Shown here: piece by piece, positions 1-6,639 of the stretch | How the letters are laid out: each line of letters starts with the position of its first letter | How positions within the stretch are numbered: position 1 is the first letter of the stretch | Assembly (NCBI GenBank): GCA_900547965.1 | Contig: URJE01000030.1 | Span: 1 to 16,935, forward strand | Reading direction: 5' to 3' | From: an uncultured Eggerthella sp. | GTDB taxonomy: Bacteria; Actinomycetota; Coriobacteriia; Coriobacteriales; Eggerthellaceae | DNA: 16,935 nucleotides | Made by a program: the position numbers and the translations under genes | Notes under the pieces: generated by a model | Seen by the model: the letters and a program-made list of their open reading frames with translations, nothing else | Told to the model about the DNA's origin: nothing | Databases searched by the model: none

Positions 1-4
1 TGGC

Positions 5-214
5 TTGGCCGATGGCGATATTACCACGAGCCTTATCATTTTCGGCATTGCTGCCGTTCTCATGATCTTGGGTATTGTCTTCCGCGATAAGATCATGCGC
101 GTGCTGGGCACCCAGCGTGCGCTTCATGAGATGGATAAAGAACGTGAAGAAAAGCAGGCAGAGGAAATCCTGCGCGAGTCTCTTCAGCAGGAAGACGAAA
201 AGAGAGCAGAGTAA
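5..214 (+). CDS. Small single-pass membrane protein with charged tail (possibly 5'-truncated)
   Basis: The frame is open from the window edge. The first possible start is the TTG at 5, so the true start may lie upstream. As read, it encodes 69 residues: a hydrophobic segment at about 9-27 (SLIIFGIAAVLMILGIVF) followed by a highly charged, Glu/Lys/Arg-rich tail predicted to be helical or coiled-coil. I recognise no family. Its stop (212-214) lies one base before the ATG of the TM2 gene, so the two are almost certainly co-transcribed and translationally coupled. An envelope location with the tail in the cytoplasm is inferred from the positive residues after the helix. No function can be assigned. 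Confidence 0.55.
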   Translation: MADGDITTSLIIFGIAAVLMILGIVFRDKIMRVLGTQRALHEMDKEREEKQAEEILRESLQQEDEKRAE

Positions 215-215
215 C

Positions 216-614
216 ATGGCTGGCAGGGAACAGGGGTCATTCGCGTATTCTCCGGAATCGCAACCAGGGGGCTCTGCCGCACAGTCATCGGGGAGCTCTG
301 CCCAGTCCACTGAAGCGTTCCGCGCTTCCCCTGTGCAGCCGCACTATGCCGTCCCGCTCGCTTCGCGTGACCATGTGGCGGCTGGGTTTCTGGCTTTGCT
401 CCTTGGCGCTTTCGGCGTTCATAAGTTCTATTTGGGCTACAATGCCCAAGGTTTCACGTTGCTTGCCCTCACTGTTGTCGGTGGCCTTTTCACTTTCGGA
501 ATGGCAACGGGGGTTGTTTGGATTATCTCGGCGATAGAAGCTATTGCTTATTTCTCGAAAAGCCAGAGTGAGTTCGAGCAAATTTACGTGTATGGCAAGC
601 GTGAATGGTTTTAG
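216..614 (+). CDS. TM2 domain-containing membrane protein
   Basis: 132 residues from the ATG at 216. An upstream in-frame ATG at 75 would lie inside the preceding gene and is unlikely. Residues 1-50 are a hydrophilic Ser/Gly/Gln/Pro-rich segment. From about 51 comes a TM2 domain: a charged residue pair (RDH), a first helix AAGFLALLLGAFG, the signature HKFYLGY, then a second helix through FGMATGVVWIISAIEAIAYF. TM2 proteins are small two-helix membrane proteins, often with an N-terminal disordered or zinc-ribbon extension; their bacterial role is generally unknown. It follows the small membrane gene by one base. No strong terminator is visible after the stop; the next gene has its own promoter. 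Confidence 0.8.
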   Translation: MAGREQGSFAYSPESQPGGSAAQSSGSSAQSTEAFRASPVQPHYAVPLASRDHVAAGFLALLLGAFGVHKFYLGYNAQGFTLLALTVVGGLFTFGMATGVVWIISAIEAIAYFSKSQSEFEQIYVYGKREWF

Positions 615-730
615 CCCTTTAGGCTTCGCTGGACGGCCTTCTGTTTCTCGGGCAGCGAGAAATGAGTGGAAGTTCGTCCGTATTTGCGGAGCTATTTGTT
701 TGGAAGATGTTGCCTATGGGGTTTATCGTG

Positions 731-777
731 CGATGTCGCTATGTCTGTGGCGATAGCGCGATATAATGGCGACATCG
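731..777 (+). promoter_or_regulatory. Promoter of the aldolase gene, bracketed by a 9-bp inverted repeat
   Basis: A perfect -10 hexamer TATAAT lies at 762-767, about 40 bp before the aldolase start. No good -35 is present at 17 bp (CTATGT at 739-744). CGATGTCGC at 731-739 and GCGACATCG at 769-777 are perfect inverted copies flanking the -10. An inner CGCTAT (737-742) / ATAGCG (753-758) pair also exists. A poor -35 with symmetric sites around the -10 suggests transcription-factor control. The -10 is a confident call; the operator role is inference. Confidence 0.6.
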
Positions 778-807
778 TGTGTATTCATGCCTTTAAGGAG
801 GAACATT

Positions 808-1746
808 ATGCCCACCATCACCCGTGATCAGGTTAAAGTCCCTGCGGACGTTATGCCTGAAGCTCGTGAGACGTACATTGACAACTACATGAAGGCAACC
901 CGTGGTACGGGCCGCCTGATGCTTTTTGCTTGCGACCAGAAGATCGAGCACCTGAACAAGGACTTCTACGGCGAGGGAATCGACATCTCCGACGCAGAGC
1001 CCGAGCATCTTTTCGAGATCGGTTCTCAGGGAACCATCGGTGTTCTGGCTGGTCAGCGTGGTCTCGTTGCTCAGTATGCTCCCGACTATCCGGAGATCAA
1101 CTACCTCATCAAGATGAACTCCAAGACCAACCTGGTTAAGGGTTCTCAGGACGATCCCTACAGCCCTCAGCTCTACGATTTGGAAGCTGTTCTGGCTATG
1201 CGTGAAGCTGGCGTGAACATTGTTGGTCTTGGCTACACCATCTACCTGGGCTCCGAATACGAGTCCACCATGATGGCCGAAGCTGGCGAGCTTATCGCGG
1301 AGGCTCATGCTGCTGGCCTTCTTGTTGTGCTGTGGATCTACCCCCGTGGTAAGGCTGTTGCCGACGAAAAGGATCCCGATCTGATTGCTGGCGCAGCTGG
1401 CGTTGCTCTGTGCCTCGGTGCAGACTTCGTAAAGGTTAACCCTCCTCACGAAGTTGAGGGCCAGACCTCTGCAGAGGGTCTTGCTATCGCTTCTAAGGCT
1501 GCCGGCCGCACCGGCCTGGTATGCGCTGGCGGCTCCAAGGCAGACGCTAACGTATTCCTTACCGAGCTGCACAACCAGATTCACATCGGTGGTGCTTGCG
1601 GTAACGCTACGGGTCGTAACATCCACATGCGTTCCACCGAAGAAGCAATCCGTCTGTGCAACGCTATTTCCGCTATCACTCTGGGCGACTGGAGCGTTGA
1701 AGACGCTGAGGCTGTATTCCGCGGCGAAAAGAATTTCGCACTCTAA
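808..1746 (+). CDS. fbaB: Class I fructose-bisphosphate aldolase (DhnA/FbaB type)
   Basis: 312 residues from the ATG at 808, chosen because AAGGAGG lies at the right distance upstream; the frame opens earlier but without a ribosome site. The protein belongs to the DeoC/LacD/DhnA TIM-barrel family, which cleaves fructose-1,6-bisphosphate to dihydroxyacetone phosphate and glyceraldehyde-3-phosphate through a Schiff base. Visible family features are FACDQKIEHLN near residue 39, the strand GADFVKVNPP with the probable Schiff-base lysine K209, and the phosphate-binding CAGGSKAD strand further on. Length is normal for the family. It is cytoplasmic, in glycolysis/gluconeogenesis. It is a single-gene unit with its own promoter and a strong terminator. 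Third-codon choice is strongly biased, as expected for a highly expressed gene. Related DhnA-type aldolases with other substrates cannot be fully excluded. Confidence 0.88.
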   Translation: MPTITRDQVKVPADVMPEARETYIDNYMKATRGTGRLMLFACDQKIEHLNKDFYGEGIDISDAEPEHLFEIGSQGTIGVLAGQRGLVAQYAPDYPEINYLIKMNSKTNLVKGSQDDPYSPQLYDLEAVLAMREAGVNIVGLGYTIYLGSEYESTMMAEAGELIAEAHAAGLLVVLWIYPRGKAVADEKDPDLIAGAAGVALCLGADFVKVNPPHEVEGQTSAEGLAIASKAAGRTGLVCAGGSKADANVFLTELHNQIHIGGACGNATGRNIHMRSTEEAIRLCNAISAITLGDWSVEDAEAVFRGEKNFAL

Positions 1747-1793
1747 GAGGTGCAATGACGCTGCATGCCGTTCTGACGGTGCAGGGAAACCTC

Positions 1794-1834
1794 AAAGGGC
1801 AAGGCATGGCAGAAGGCCAATGCCTTGCCCTTTT
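1794..1834 (+). terminator. Rho-independent terminator after the aldolase gene
   Basis: A 14-bp perfect stem (AAAGGGCAAGGCAT at 1794-1807, its complement at 1820-1833) encloses a 12-nt loop and ends in TTTT, 48 bp after the aldolase stop. The T tract runs straight into the first unit of a 36-bp tandem repeat. Confidence 0.85.
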
Positions 1835-1940
1835 CAATTCTCTCGTGCTCGCCAGGATGGCTCCCGGCTTCAATCCCCCCATGCTCGCCAAGACGGCACC
1901 TGGTTTCAATTCCCCTGTGCTCGTAAGGACGCTCGCTGAC
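1833..1940. repeat. Three tandem copies of a 36-bp unit
   Basis: Units begin with TTCAAT at 1833, 1869 and 1905, exactly 36 bp apart. Each contains a conserved block GTGCTCGCCAGGA, ATGCTCGCCAAGA or GTGCTCGTAAGGA, with 5-10 differences elsewhere. One plus-strand frame reads through them as 12-residue repeats (FNSLVLARMAPG, FNPPMLAKTAPG, FNSPVLVRTLAD), but that frame would have to span the aldolase terminator and lacks a convincing ribosome site. It is best seen as a noncoding minisatellite or a decayed coding repeat. Confidence 0.75.
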
Positions 1941-1968
1941 TTATTGGCGAACCTAGGGTTATGAATCG

Positions 1969-2001
1969 AAATGCCGCACCCGTTTGGGTGCGGCATTTTT
2001 T
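1969..2001 (+). terminator. Strong terminator hairpin (second after the aldolase gene)
   Basis: AAATGCCGCACCC (1969-1981) pairs perfectly over 13 bp with 1986-1998, with a GTTT loop and an uninterrupted T tract to 2001. It lies downstream of the 36-bp repeats. It may back up the aldolase terminator or end a separate short transcript across the repeats. The run of A before the stem is short, so it works best on the plus strand. Confidence 0.85.
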
Positions 2002-2318
2002 GTGCTTGTAGTTGGCTGCCTCGAAAGGCGGTCGCTTATTCCTGACTCGGTGCAACTGAGGGAATAATCGCCCGCTTGGGCAAGATGCCGATGAGGCGAG
2101 AACGGCATATGCGCAGATTGACCGAAAGCTCCGACCGCAACTTGCAACCCAAGTTGCGGTCCAAGTCGCGGTATCAGGGAACCGCGAAAAGAGCAGAAAG
2201 TATTCCGGGATAAGCCGCTTCCGAAGTGCGTTCAGGAATGTGGTATCAATAAGACGAGAAGAGGATGCGAAGAGAAGGAGAAACTTCTGCGAAAACTGCA
2301 ATAACTATATGCTCAGCT
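2002..2318. other. Intergenic stretch without a supported gene; contains a 12-bp stem hairpin
   Basis: No open frame here has both a ribosome site and recognisable sequence. The antisense frame across 1906-2301 is Arg/Ser/Phe-rich and passes through the terminator at 1969-2001. The clearest structure is GACCGCAACTTG (2133-2144) pairing perfectly with 2150-2161 around a 5-nt loop. A degenerate copy of its right arm (CAAGTCGCGGTA) follows at about 2163. There is no T tract, so this is not a terminator. Confidence 0.5.
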
Positions 2319-2348
2319 AGAAAACCGCAGGTTAAGCTGCGGTTTTCT
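2319..2348. terminator. Palindromic hairpin, possible bidirectional terminator
   Basis: AGAAAACCGCAG (2319-2330) pairs over 12 bp with CTGCGGTTTTCT (2337-2348), loop GTTAAG. The A and T runs lie inside the stem, so either strand could end a transcript. It sits about 45 bp before the prepilin-peptidase-like gene and insulates it from upstream transcription. Confidence 0.6.
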
Positions 2349-2391
2349 CTGCCATAGTTTCTTCAGCGTGAGCCGCGTTGAAAGGTGAGCT

Positions 2392-2859
2392 GTGATTGTG
2401 TTGCTGGTCGCTTTATTCTGTCTGTTCGTTCTGATAACGATACGAGATGTGCGCTATCGATTGGTATTTGGAGAAGACCTGCTGTTGTTGGTATCGCTGC
2501 GCATCCTTGCAGCAGCCCTTTCTTTGTATCCTGATGAATCTGGTTTGCAAGCGCATCAATGGGGCTTTGGCTCTTTGATCGTTTCTGCCTTGGTGGCAGG
2601 TTTTGCTGCGGTGTTGTTTTGGGCGTTGGGGCGGTTGGTCTCTAAGCTTTCGCACAGCGCTGCCCTAGGTAGGGGAGACGTGCTGTTGTTGGCTGCGTGC
2701 TGTCTGTTCGTGGAGATCGGGCGCTTGAGTATGTACGTCCTGCTTATTGCTCTATTCGGTATTGTTCTTGCCTTGGCCTGGCTGTTCGTAAAGAAGAGCA
2801 AAACCTTCCCATTTGCCCCAGCCTTGGTCTGGCCCTGTTGGCTGCTGCTGGTTCTGTAA
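2392..2859 (+). CDS. Prepilin peptidase-like membrane protein (A24 family, TadV/CpaA type)
   Basis: 155 residues from GTG at 2392. GTG at 2398 is better spaced from the AAAGGTGAG at 2381-2389 and could be the real start. The protein is almost entirely transmembrane, with about five or six helices. A24 peptidases are membrane aspartic proteases that cut prepilin leader peptides. Visible features are a first Asp (D19 in TIRDVRYRLV) near the cytoplasmic end of helix 1, a second Asp (D96) in the GxGD motif (GRGD), and a C-terminal FPFAP resembling the family's I/FPFGP. The N-terminal methylase domain of PilD-type enzymes is absent, as in TadV/CpaA. The residue after GxGD is not the usual V-K. No pilin or secretion gene lies nearby, so the substrate is unknown. 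Confidence 0.68.
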   Translation: MIVLLVALFCLFVLITIRDVRYRLVFGEDLLLLVSLRILAAALSLYPDESGLQAHQWGFGSLIVSALVAGFAAVLFWALGRLVSKLSHSAALGRGDVLLLAACCLFVEIGRLSMYVLLIALFGIVLALAWLFVKKSKTFPFAPALVWPCWLLLVL

Positions 2860-2937
2860 GCATGGGATGGGGCCTGTCTCGTTCGCTGATCTGTTTGTTG
2901 CGCTCATCCGACCGTTAGGCCCTTCCGCCCATCGCGA

Positions 2938-3119
2938 AAACAAAATTTCGAGCGTTTTTGCAACTTTTTTGCGATTACGGATCCCCTTTTGTCTTCGCAA
3001 AGCGGAATCGGGCCGTTTCGTGGTCGATTTGCTGCGTTTTCGTGCTGAAATCCGTGCTTTGGCGCCCTGCGGCAATCCGTAATCGCAAAAAAGTTGCAAT
3101 TCGAGCCGCATTTTTGTTT
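2938..3119. repeat. Long inverted repeat with 25-bp perfect arms (MITE-like or large hairpin)
   Basis: The 25-bp arm at 2958-2982 (begins TTGCAAC, includes T6, ends ACGGAT) has an exact reverse complement at 3075-3099, separated by 92 bp. Outside the arms, AAACAAAA (2938-2945) and TTTTGTTT (3112-3119) are again complementary at exactly symmetric positions. The element therefore extends to 182 bp with imperfect outer parts. Flanks also share TTCGAG in direct orientation (2947-2952 and 3100-3105). No protein is encoded inside. A nonautonomous transposable element or a structured RNA are both possible. Confidence 0.75.
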
Positions 3120-3208
3120 CTGGCTTTCCGGAATGGCTCTTTGGGACAAATCATCCCGAGGTACACTCGTTTGCATTCCGAATGGACGTATCGAATGAAC
3201 GAGAAAAC

Positions 3209-3238
3209 AAAAAAAAGGCTTGCTGAAAAGCAAACCTT
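3209..3238 (-). terminator. Terminator of the tRNA-Leu gene
   Basis: On the minus strand a 10-bp stem (AAGGTTTGCT with AGCAAGCCTT, one G-U pair; 3229-3238 and 3215-3224) with a four-base loop is followed by a run of eight T including the last stem bases. It lies just 12 bases past the tRNA 3' end. Confidence 0.85.
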
Positions 3239-3250
3239 AAACATGCGAAG

Positions 3251-3334
3251 TGGTGCCCGAGGCGGGATTTGAACCCGCACGTCTTTCGACAACGGTTTTT
3301 GAGACCGCCGCGTCTGCCGTTCCGCCACTCGGGC
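3251..3334 (-). tRNA. tRNA-Leu, anticodon CAA
   Basis: Read on the minus strand, the 84 nt (with encoded CCA at 3251-3253) folds as a class II tRNA. The acceptor is GCCCGAG / CTCGGGC with discriminator A. The anticodon stem is GCGGT / ACCGT around the loop CTCAAAA, giving anticodon CAA at 3299-3301 (reads UUG). A variable arm TGTC-GAAA-GACG and a T arm GCGGGTTCAAATCCCGC follow. The long variable arm, the A discriminator and the anticodon all agree with leucine. It is a lone gene with its own promoter and terminator. Confidence 0.97.
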
Positions 3335-3344
3335 GCAGAACTGC

Positions 3345-3373
3345 ATTATACCTAAAACTATGGAATTCGTCAT
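3345..3373 (-). promoter_or_regulatory. Promoter of tRNA-Leu
   Basis: On the minus strand there is a perfect -10 TATAAT (3345-3350) and a -35 ATGACG (3368-3373, four of six consensus bases) with exactly 17 bp between. It ends about 10 bp before the tRNA 5' end, which fits a start site at or near the mature end. Confidence 0.75.
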
Positions 3374-3472
3374 CAGAAACGAATTATTCATAATCCTTCT
3401 GCTGGAAATAGCTTTTCGAGCTCTTCATCAGTTTCCTTTAACTAGCTATAAGCAATCCGTAGAACAGGTTTC

Positions 3473-3525
3473 TTGCGGCGCATGCTAGTGCAGGCGCATA
3501 ATAATCCCTTAGCCAGTTTCTGGCT
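3473..3525 (+). promoter_or_regulatory. Putative promoter and leader hairpin of the aminotransferase gene
   Basis: TTGCGG (3473-3478) and CATAAT (3497-3502) are 18 bp apart and could serve as -35 and -10. The leader holds a small hairpin, AGCCAG-TTT-CTGGCT (3511-3525), ending five bases before the TAGGAGG ribosome site. The hairpin could tune translation. The hexamers are only fair matches. Confidence 0.4.
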
Positions 3526-3547
3526 CATGTTAGGAGGATTAAATACC

Positions 3548-4729
3548 ATGATCAATGAAACCATGTACGGTTTGGGCAACGCCCCTTCTGCGATTCGCGA
3601 GCTTTTTGCGTACGGCCTTGAGCGAAAGGCCGAAATTGGCGAAGACAAGGTTTTCGATTTCAGCATCGGCAACCCCAGCGTCCCAGCTCCCGATAAGGTA
3701 GCGAAAACCATGCATGAGTTGGCCGACATGCCTCCCGCTCAGCTGCACGCATATTCTCCAGCTTCGGGCTTGGAAGAAACGAAAACGGCGATTGCGGACA
3801 ATCTTAATCGTCGTTTTGGCACCGATTACGCTGCCAAGAACTTCTACCTCACCACAGGTGCGGCTTCGTGCCTCTCTTGCTGTATTAAGGCAGTTATTGT
3901 TGATCCGGGCGATGAGATTATCGTTATCTCGCCTTACTTCCCTGAATATCGCGTTTGGATCGAGGCCGATGGCGGTACCTGCGTAGAGGTTCCCGCACGC
4001 GAGGACAACTTCCAGATCGACTTGGATGCGCTTGCTGCGGCCATTAACGAACGCACGCGTGCCGTTATTATCAACTCGCCTAACAATCCGGTAGGTGTGG
4101 TGTACACGCGCGAAACCCTTGAAGGCTTGGCTGAAGTGCTGCGCACGAAGCGCAAGGAATTTGGCAGCTCGCTGTTCCTCATTTCTGACGAGCCGTATCG
4201 CGAGCTTGCATATGGGCCAGAGGTTTCCTGGGTTCCCTCCATCTATGACAACACTTTGGTGTGTTACTCCTGGTCGAAATCCCTTTCTCTTCCTGGCGAC
4301 CGCATCGGTTACGTTTTGGTTCCCAACGAAGTTGAGGAATCTGAGCGTGTGATGTTTGCCGTTGCTGGCGCAGGTCGTGCATTGGGCTACATTTGTGCTC
4401 CTGTATTCTTCCAGCGCGTGATTGCCGCATGCGTCGATGAGCCAGTGAACGCATCCGCCTATGCTGCCAACCGCGAGCTGCTTACCAAGGGCCTCGATGA
4501 GCTGGGGTATCACTACATCGCGCCCGACGGAGCCTTCTATCTGTGGATGCAGGCGCTTGAGCCCGATGCCCAGGCATTTTCCAACAAGGCGAAGGAACAC
4601 GAGCTCTTGCTGGTTCCTTCCGATAGTTTCGGCGTTGGCGGCTGGGTGCGCGTAAGCTACTGCGTTTCTGCCGACGTAATCCGCAATTCCATGCCTGCCT
4701 TTGCGGCACTTAAGCGTGACTATGAATAG
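3548..4729 (+). CDS. PLP-dependent class I/II aminotransferase
   Basis: 393 residues from ATG at 3548, chosen for TAGGAGG at 3531-3537; an open extension upstream has no ribosome site. This is a fold-type I aspartate-aminotransferase-family enzyme that moves amino groups between amino acids and 2-oxoacids using pyridoxal phosphate. Visible features are a substrate/dimer segment HAYSPASGLEE, NNPVG with N179/N180, D214 in SDEPYRELAY (binds the pyridine nitrogen), the Schiff-base lysine K244 in SWSKSLSLPGDRIGY, and the carboxylate-binding R368 in VRVSYC. Length is normal. Exact substrate cannot be told; general annotations for such proteins are aspartate/aromatic/alanine-type. Its last 8 bp overlap the HAD gene, so the two are one transcription unit. 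Confidence 0.9.
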   Translation: MINETMYGLGNAPSAIRELFAYGLERKAEIGEDKVFDFSIGNPSVPAPDKVAKTMHELADMPPAQLHAYSPASGLEETKTAIADNLNRRFGTDYAAKNFYLTTGAASCLSCCIKAVIVDPGDEIIVISPYFPEYRVWIEADGGTCVEVPAREDNFQIDLDALAAAINERTRAVIINSPNNPVGVVYTRETLEGLAEVLRTKRKEFGSSLFLISDEPYRELAYGPEVSWVPSIYDNTLVCYSWSKSLSLPGDRIGYVLVPNEVEESERVMFAVAGAGRALGYICAPVFFQRVIAACVDEPVNASAYAANRELLTKGLDELGYHYIAPDGAFYLWMQALEPDAQAFSNKAKEHELLLVPSDSFGVGGWVRVSYCVSADVIRNSMPAFAALKRDYE

Positions 4730-5399
4730 GGAGCCTGATCCCATCAAGGGTGCCATCTTCGATTGCGATGGCACCCTTCTTGATTCTCTAGGGGCGTGGC
4801 GTAGCCTAGAGGACGAGGTGTCCCGATTGGCGGGCGTTACGGTTACGCCCAAAGAGCACAAGATGTTCACCACATTCACCATTCCCGAAGTAGCGCGCTA
4901 TTTCCATGAGCAGTATGGGCTAGCTTCGAGCATGGAGGCGGTTATGGGCATTATGGACGAGTACATGATGTCTTATTACGAGCGCGCCCACCTTATGCCT
5001 GGTGCCGAGGCTATTCTTGAATCGTGTGCGCGAAACAATGTGAAGATGAGCATGGCCTCTTCCAGCAAGCCTCAGTTTCTGTGGGCGGGCGCTAAGGCAA
5101 CAGGCATTGCCGATTACTTCAGCGCCATCGTTTCGGTTGAGGAAGTGGGCGCCTCGAAACGCGAACCAGCAGTGTACGACCGTGCTCGTGAAGCAATGGG
5201 TACGGAAAAGGCTCTTACTTGGGGTTTTGAAGATGCCTTGTATGCCATGGACACCCTTGGGAAAGCGGGTTACCCCGTTTTCGGCCTTTACGATGAGGCG
5301 CATGGCGTGCCTCAAGTGGAAGTGGAGAAGCGCGCTCGCCTGGTGGCGCCGACGCTCGAGAACGTTACTGTCCGTGAGGGAAATCTTGTTGTTAGCTAG
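4722..5399 (+). CDS. HAD-superfamily hydrolase (beta-phosphoglucomutase/phosphatase-like)
   Basis: 225 residues from the ATG at 4722, inside the end of the aminotransferase gene (ATGA-type coupling); an in-frame ATG at 4701 would add seven residues. HAD motif I is IFDCDGTLLDS, with nucleophile D14 and acid/base D16. A helical cap follows, then motif II SMASSSKP, motif III lysine in GASKREP, and motif IV FEDALYAMDTLGKAG. The set is typical of subfamily I phosphatases and phosphomutases acting on small phosphorylated metabolites; the substrate is not visible. Motif IV has FEDA rather than the usual GDS/GDT, a small oddity. It converges with the TetR gene after a 33-bp gap with no clear terminator. 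Confidence 0.85.
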   Translation: MNREPDPIKGAIFDCDGTLLDSLGAWRSLEDEVSRLAGVTVTPKEHKMFTTFTIPEVARYFHEQYGLASSMEAVMGIMDEYMMSYYERAHLMPGAEAILESCARNNVKMSMASSSKPQFLWAGAKATGIADYFSAIVSVEEVGASKREPAVYDRAREAMGTEKALTWGFEDALYAMDTLGKAGYPVFGLYDEAHGVPQVEVEKRARLVAPTLENVTVREGNLVVS

Positions 5400-5432
5400 C
5401 GTTTGCCTCGGGAGACGGTGGAGGGTAGTGCG

Positions 5433-6143
5433 CTATTGCCTACCCAATTCACTTTCCAATTTGTAATAGAGGCGCCTGCCTTCAACAATGGCGTCCTCAA
5501 GCTCGGAAGGGTTTTTCATCAGGGAGGGCAGAATGGACTCTCCCGTCATGGAAGCGATGTGTTCCGGCGTGTAATCGCGAACCGAATACCCAGATGCTTC
5601 CAAGATCAGCTCCTTGCGGTGCTTTGCGTGGTAATGGTGCTGCAAGCCTTCGTTGGTGGACAAGATAACGACGGTCTGCTCGTCAGCGGGACGCTCGAAA
5701 AAAGTACCCTCTTCGATGCCGCGTTCAATGATAGTAATCAGCGTTCGGTAGAGTTTGCGGTATCGATCGAAGAATGCTTCGAACCCAGAAGGATTATCGT
5801 TTGCGATGGTTTCAAGCTCCCAAAAATCAAAAGGAAGCTCGCATTTGTGCACAACATCGAAAGCGATAAGGGCGTAAAGCTGTGCTGCTCGATTTGAGCT
5901 GTGCGCTTCAAGGTCTTCGACGGTGGGGATGCGCTCGTTAGGATTCAGAATGCTTTCAATAAGCGCTTCTTTTGAAGCGAAATAGTAGTAGAAAGACGAA
6001 GGATCAACCCCGGCTTGGCGAGCGATTTCGCTCATGGATGTGCGTGCATAGCCTTTAGCGCGGAAAAGCCCAATGGCAACGGCAATAATATTGTTGCGGG
6101 TCTCTTGGCTTTTCGCGCGCGCTTTAGTGCGTGAGTTTGCCAT
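5433..6143 (-). CDS. TetR/AcrR-family transcriptional regulator
   Basis: 236 residues from the ATG at 6143, chosen for the AAGGAGGG site just upstream; a longer start at 6173 would pass through that site. The N-terminal DNA-binding domain is typical: NIIAVAIGLFRAKGY, then the helix-turn-helix SEIARQAGVDPSSFYYYF at about 38-55, then KEALIESIL. The C-terminal ligand domain (about 65-236) is unique to each member and gives no clue to the ligand. A short basic stretch (RTKARAKSQ) precedes the domain. Nearest same-strand gene is the holin-like protein upstream, 127 bp away; the target is unknown. An imperfect inverted repeat upstream may be its own operator. Confidence 0.88.
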   Translation of the reverse strand: MANSRTKARAKSQETRNNIIAVAIGLFRAKGYARTSMSEIARQAGVDPSSFYYYFASKEALIESILNPNERIPTVEDLEAHSSNRAAQLYALIAFDVVHKCELPFDFWELETIANDNPSGFEAFFDRYRKLYRTLITIIERGIEEGTFFERPADEQTVVILSTNEGLQHHYHAKHRKELILEASGYSVRDYTPEHIASMTGESILPSLMKNPSELEDAIVEGRRLYYKLESELGRQ

Positions 6144-6166
6144 GATTCCCCTCCTTAGCTGCGTTA

Positions 6167-6197
6167 TTGACAAGCTTTTATTATGCCAAATTGTCGA
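6167..6197. promoter_or_regulatory. Possible operator upstream of the TetR gene
   Basis: TTGACAA (6167-6173) and TTGTCGA (6191-6197) form an inverted repeat with one mismatch and 17 bp between, 24 bp before the TetR start. The position suits autoregulation. The match is short, so this is a weak call. Confidence 0.25.
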
Positions 6198-6270
6198 AGG
6201 GGTATCTAACGTTTTGCGGCAAAGGGCTGCTTTTGGCTTAAACGAAACAGGAATGGTTCCATTACTGGCG

Positions 6271-6639
6271 CTAATCGGTTCCCAGAATGGAGTTCATGAT
6301 GCCTGAGACGATGGAAATGACGATAGAGGCAACAAATCCCGATCCGAACGAATCGATGACGAACCCCGCGCCGAACAGCGCATTGCCCATAGAAGCGGCT
6401 ACATACAGCAGAATGGTGTTGATAACCAGATAGAACACGCCCAATGAAAGCACGGTTATGGGAAGGCCGATAAGCTGGAGGAAGGGCTTTATGGTCATGT
6501 TCAGCAGGGCAATAATGAGTGCCATTACGGCAATGGAACCCCATGAGCTTCCCGCTCCAACGATGTCGATGCCCGGAACAAGCCAGACGGCAACGCCGAC
6601 CGCAACGAAAATCGCAATTGTGCGCAAGATGAACTGCAT
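6271..6639 (-). CDS. Four-helix membrane protein of the 'phage holin family' (YvlD-like, PF04020 type)
   Basis: 122 residues, nearly all hydrophobic, with four predicted helices at about 5-24, 33-50, 56-80 and 90-117. The pattern ALIIALLNMTIKPFLQLIGLPITVLSLGVF is the hallmark of this family (loop N-x-T-I-K-P followed by LPITVLSLG), written here as consecutive segments of one stretch at residues 41-68. The family is named from mycobacteriophage holins, but chromosomal members such as YvlD are common and are not lysis proteins; some respond to envelope stress. GGAG lies upstream of the start. It is probably a monocistron, divergent from tilS. Confidence 0.8.
   Translation of the reverse strand: MQFILRTIAIFVAVGVAVWLVPGIDIVGAGSSWGSIAVMALIIALLNMTIKPFLQLIGLPITVLSLGVFYLVINTILLYVAASMGNALFGAGFVIDSFGSGFVASIVISIVSGIMNSILGTD

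Noticed and set aside
793..1755. 320-codon minus-strand frame opposite the aldolase gene
   Set aside because: Shadow frame produced by strong codon bias in a highly expressed gene.
1755..1964. 69-codon plus-strand frame through the 36-bp repeats
   Set aside because: It would span the aldolase terminator and has no convincing ribosome site; the repeats keep frame only because 36 is a multiple of three.
1906..2301. 131-codon minus-strand frame in the gap after the aldolase gene
   Set aside because: It runs through a strong terminator hairpin, lacks a ribosome site and has a composition unlike the real proteins here.
2958..3099. Complete insertion sequence
   Set aside because: The interior is only 92 bp between the perfect arms and encodes no transposase.
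3539..4882. 447-codon minus-strand frame opposite the aminotransferase and the HAD start
   Set aside because: Shadow of two well-supported genes; no recognisable motifs.
6271..6639. Prophage signal from the holin-family protein
   Set aside because: The protein is of the chromosomal YvlD-like type, and no endolysin, integrase or structural phage gene is nearby.
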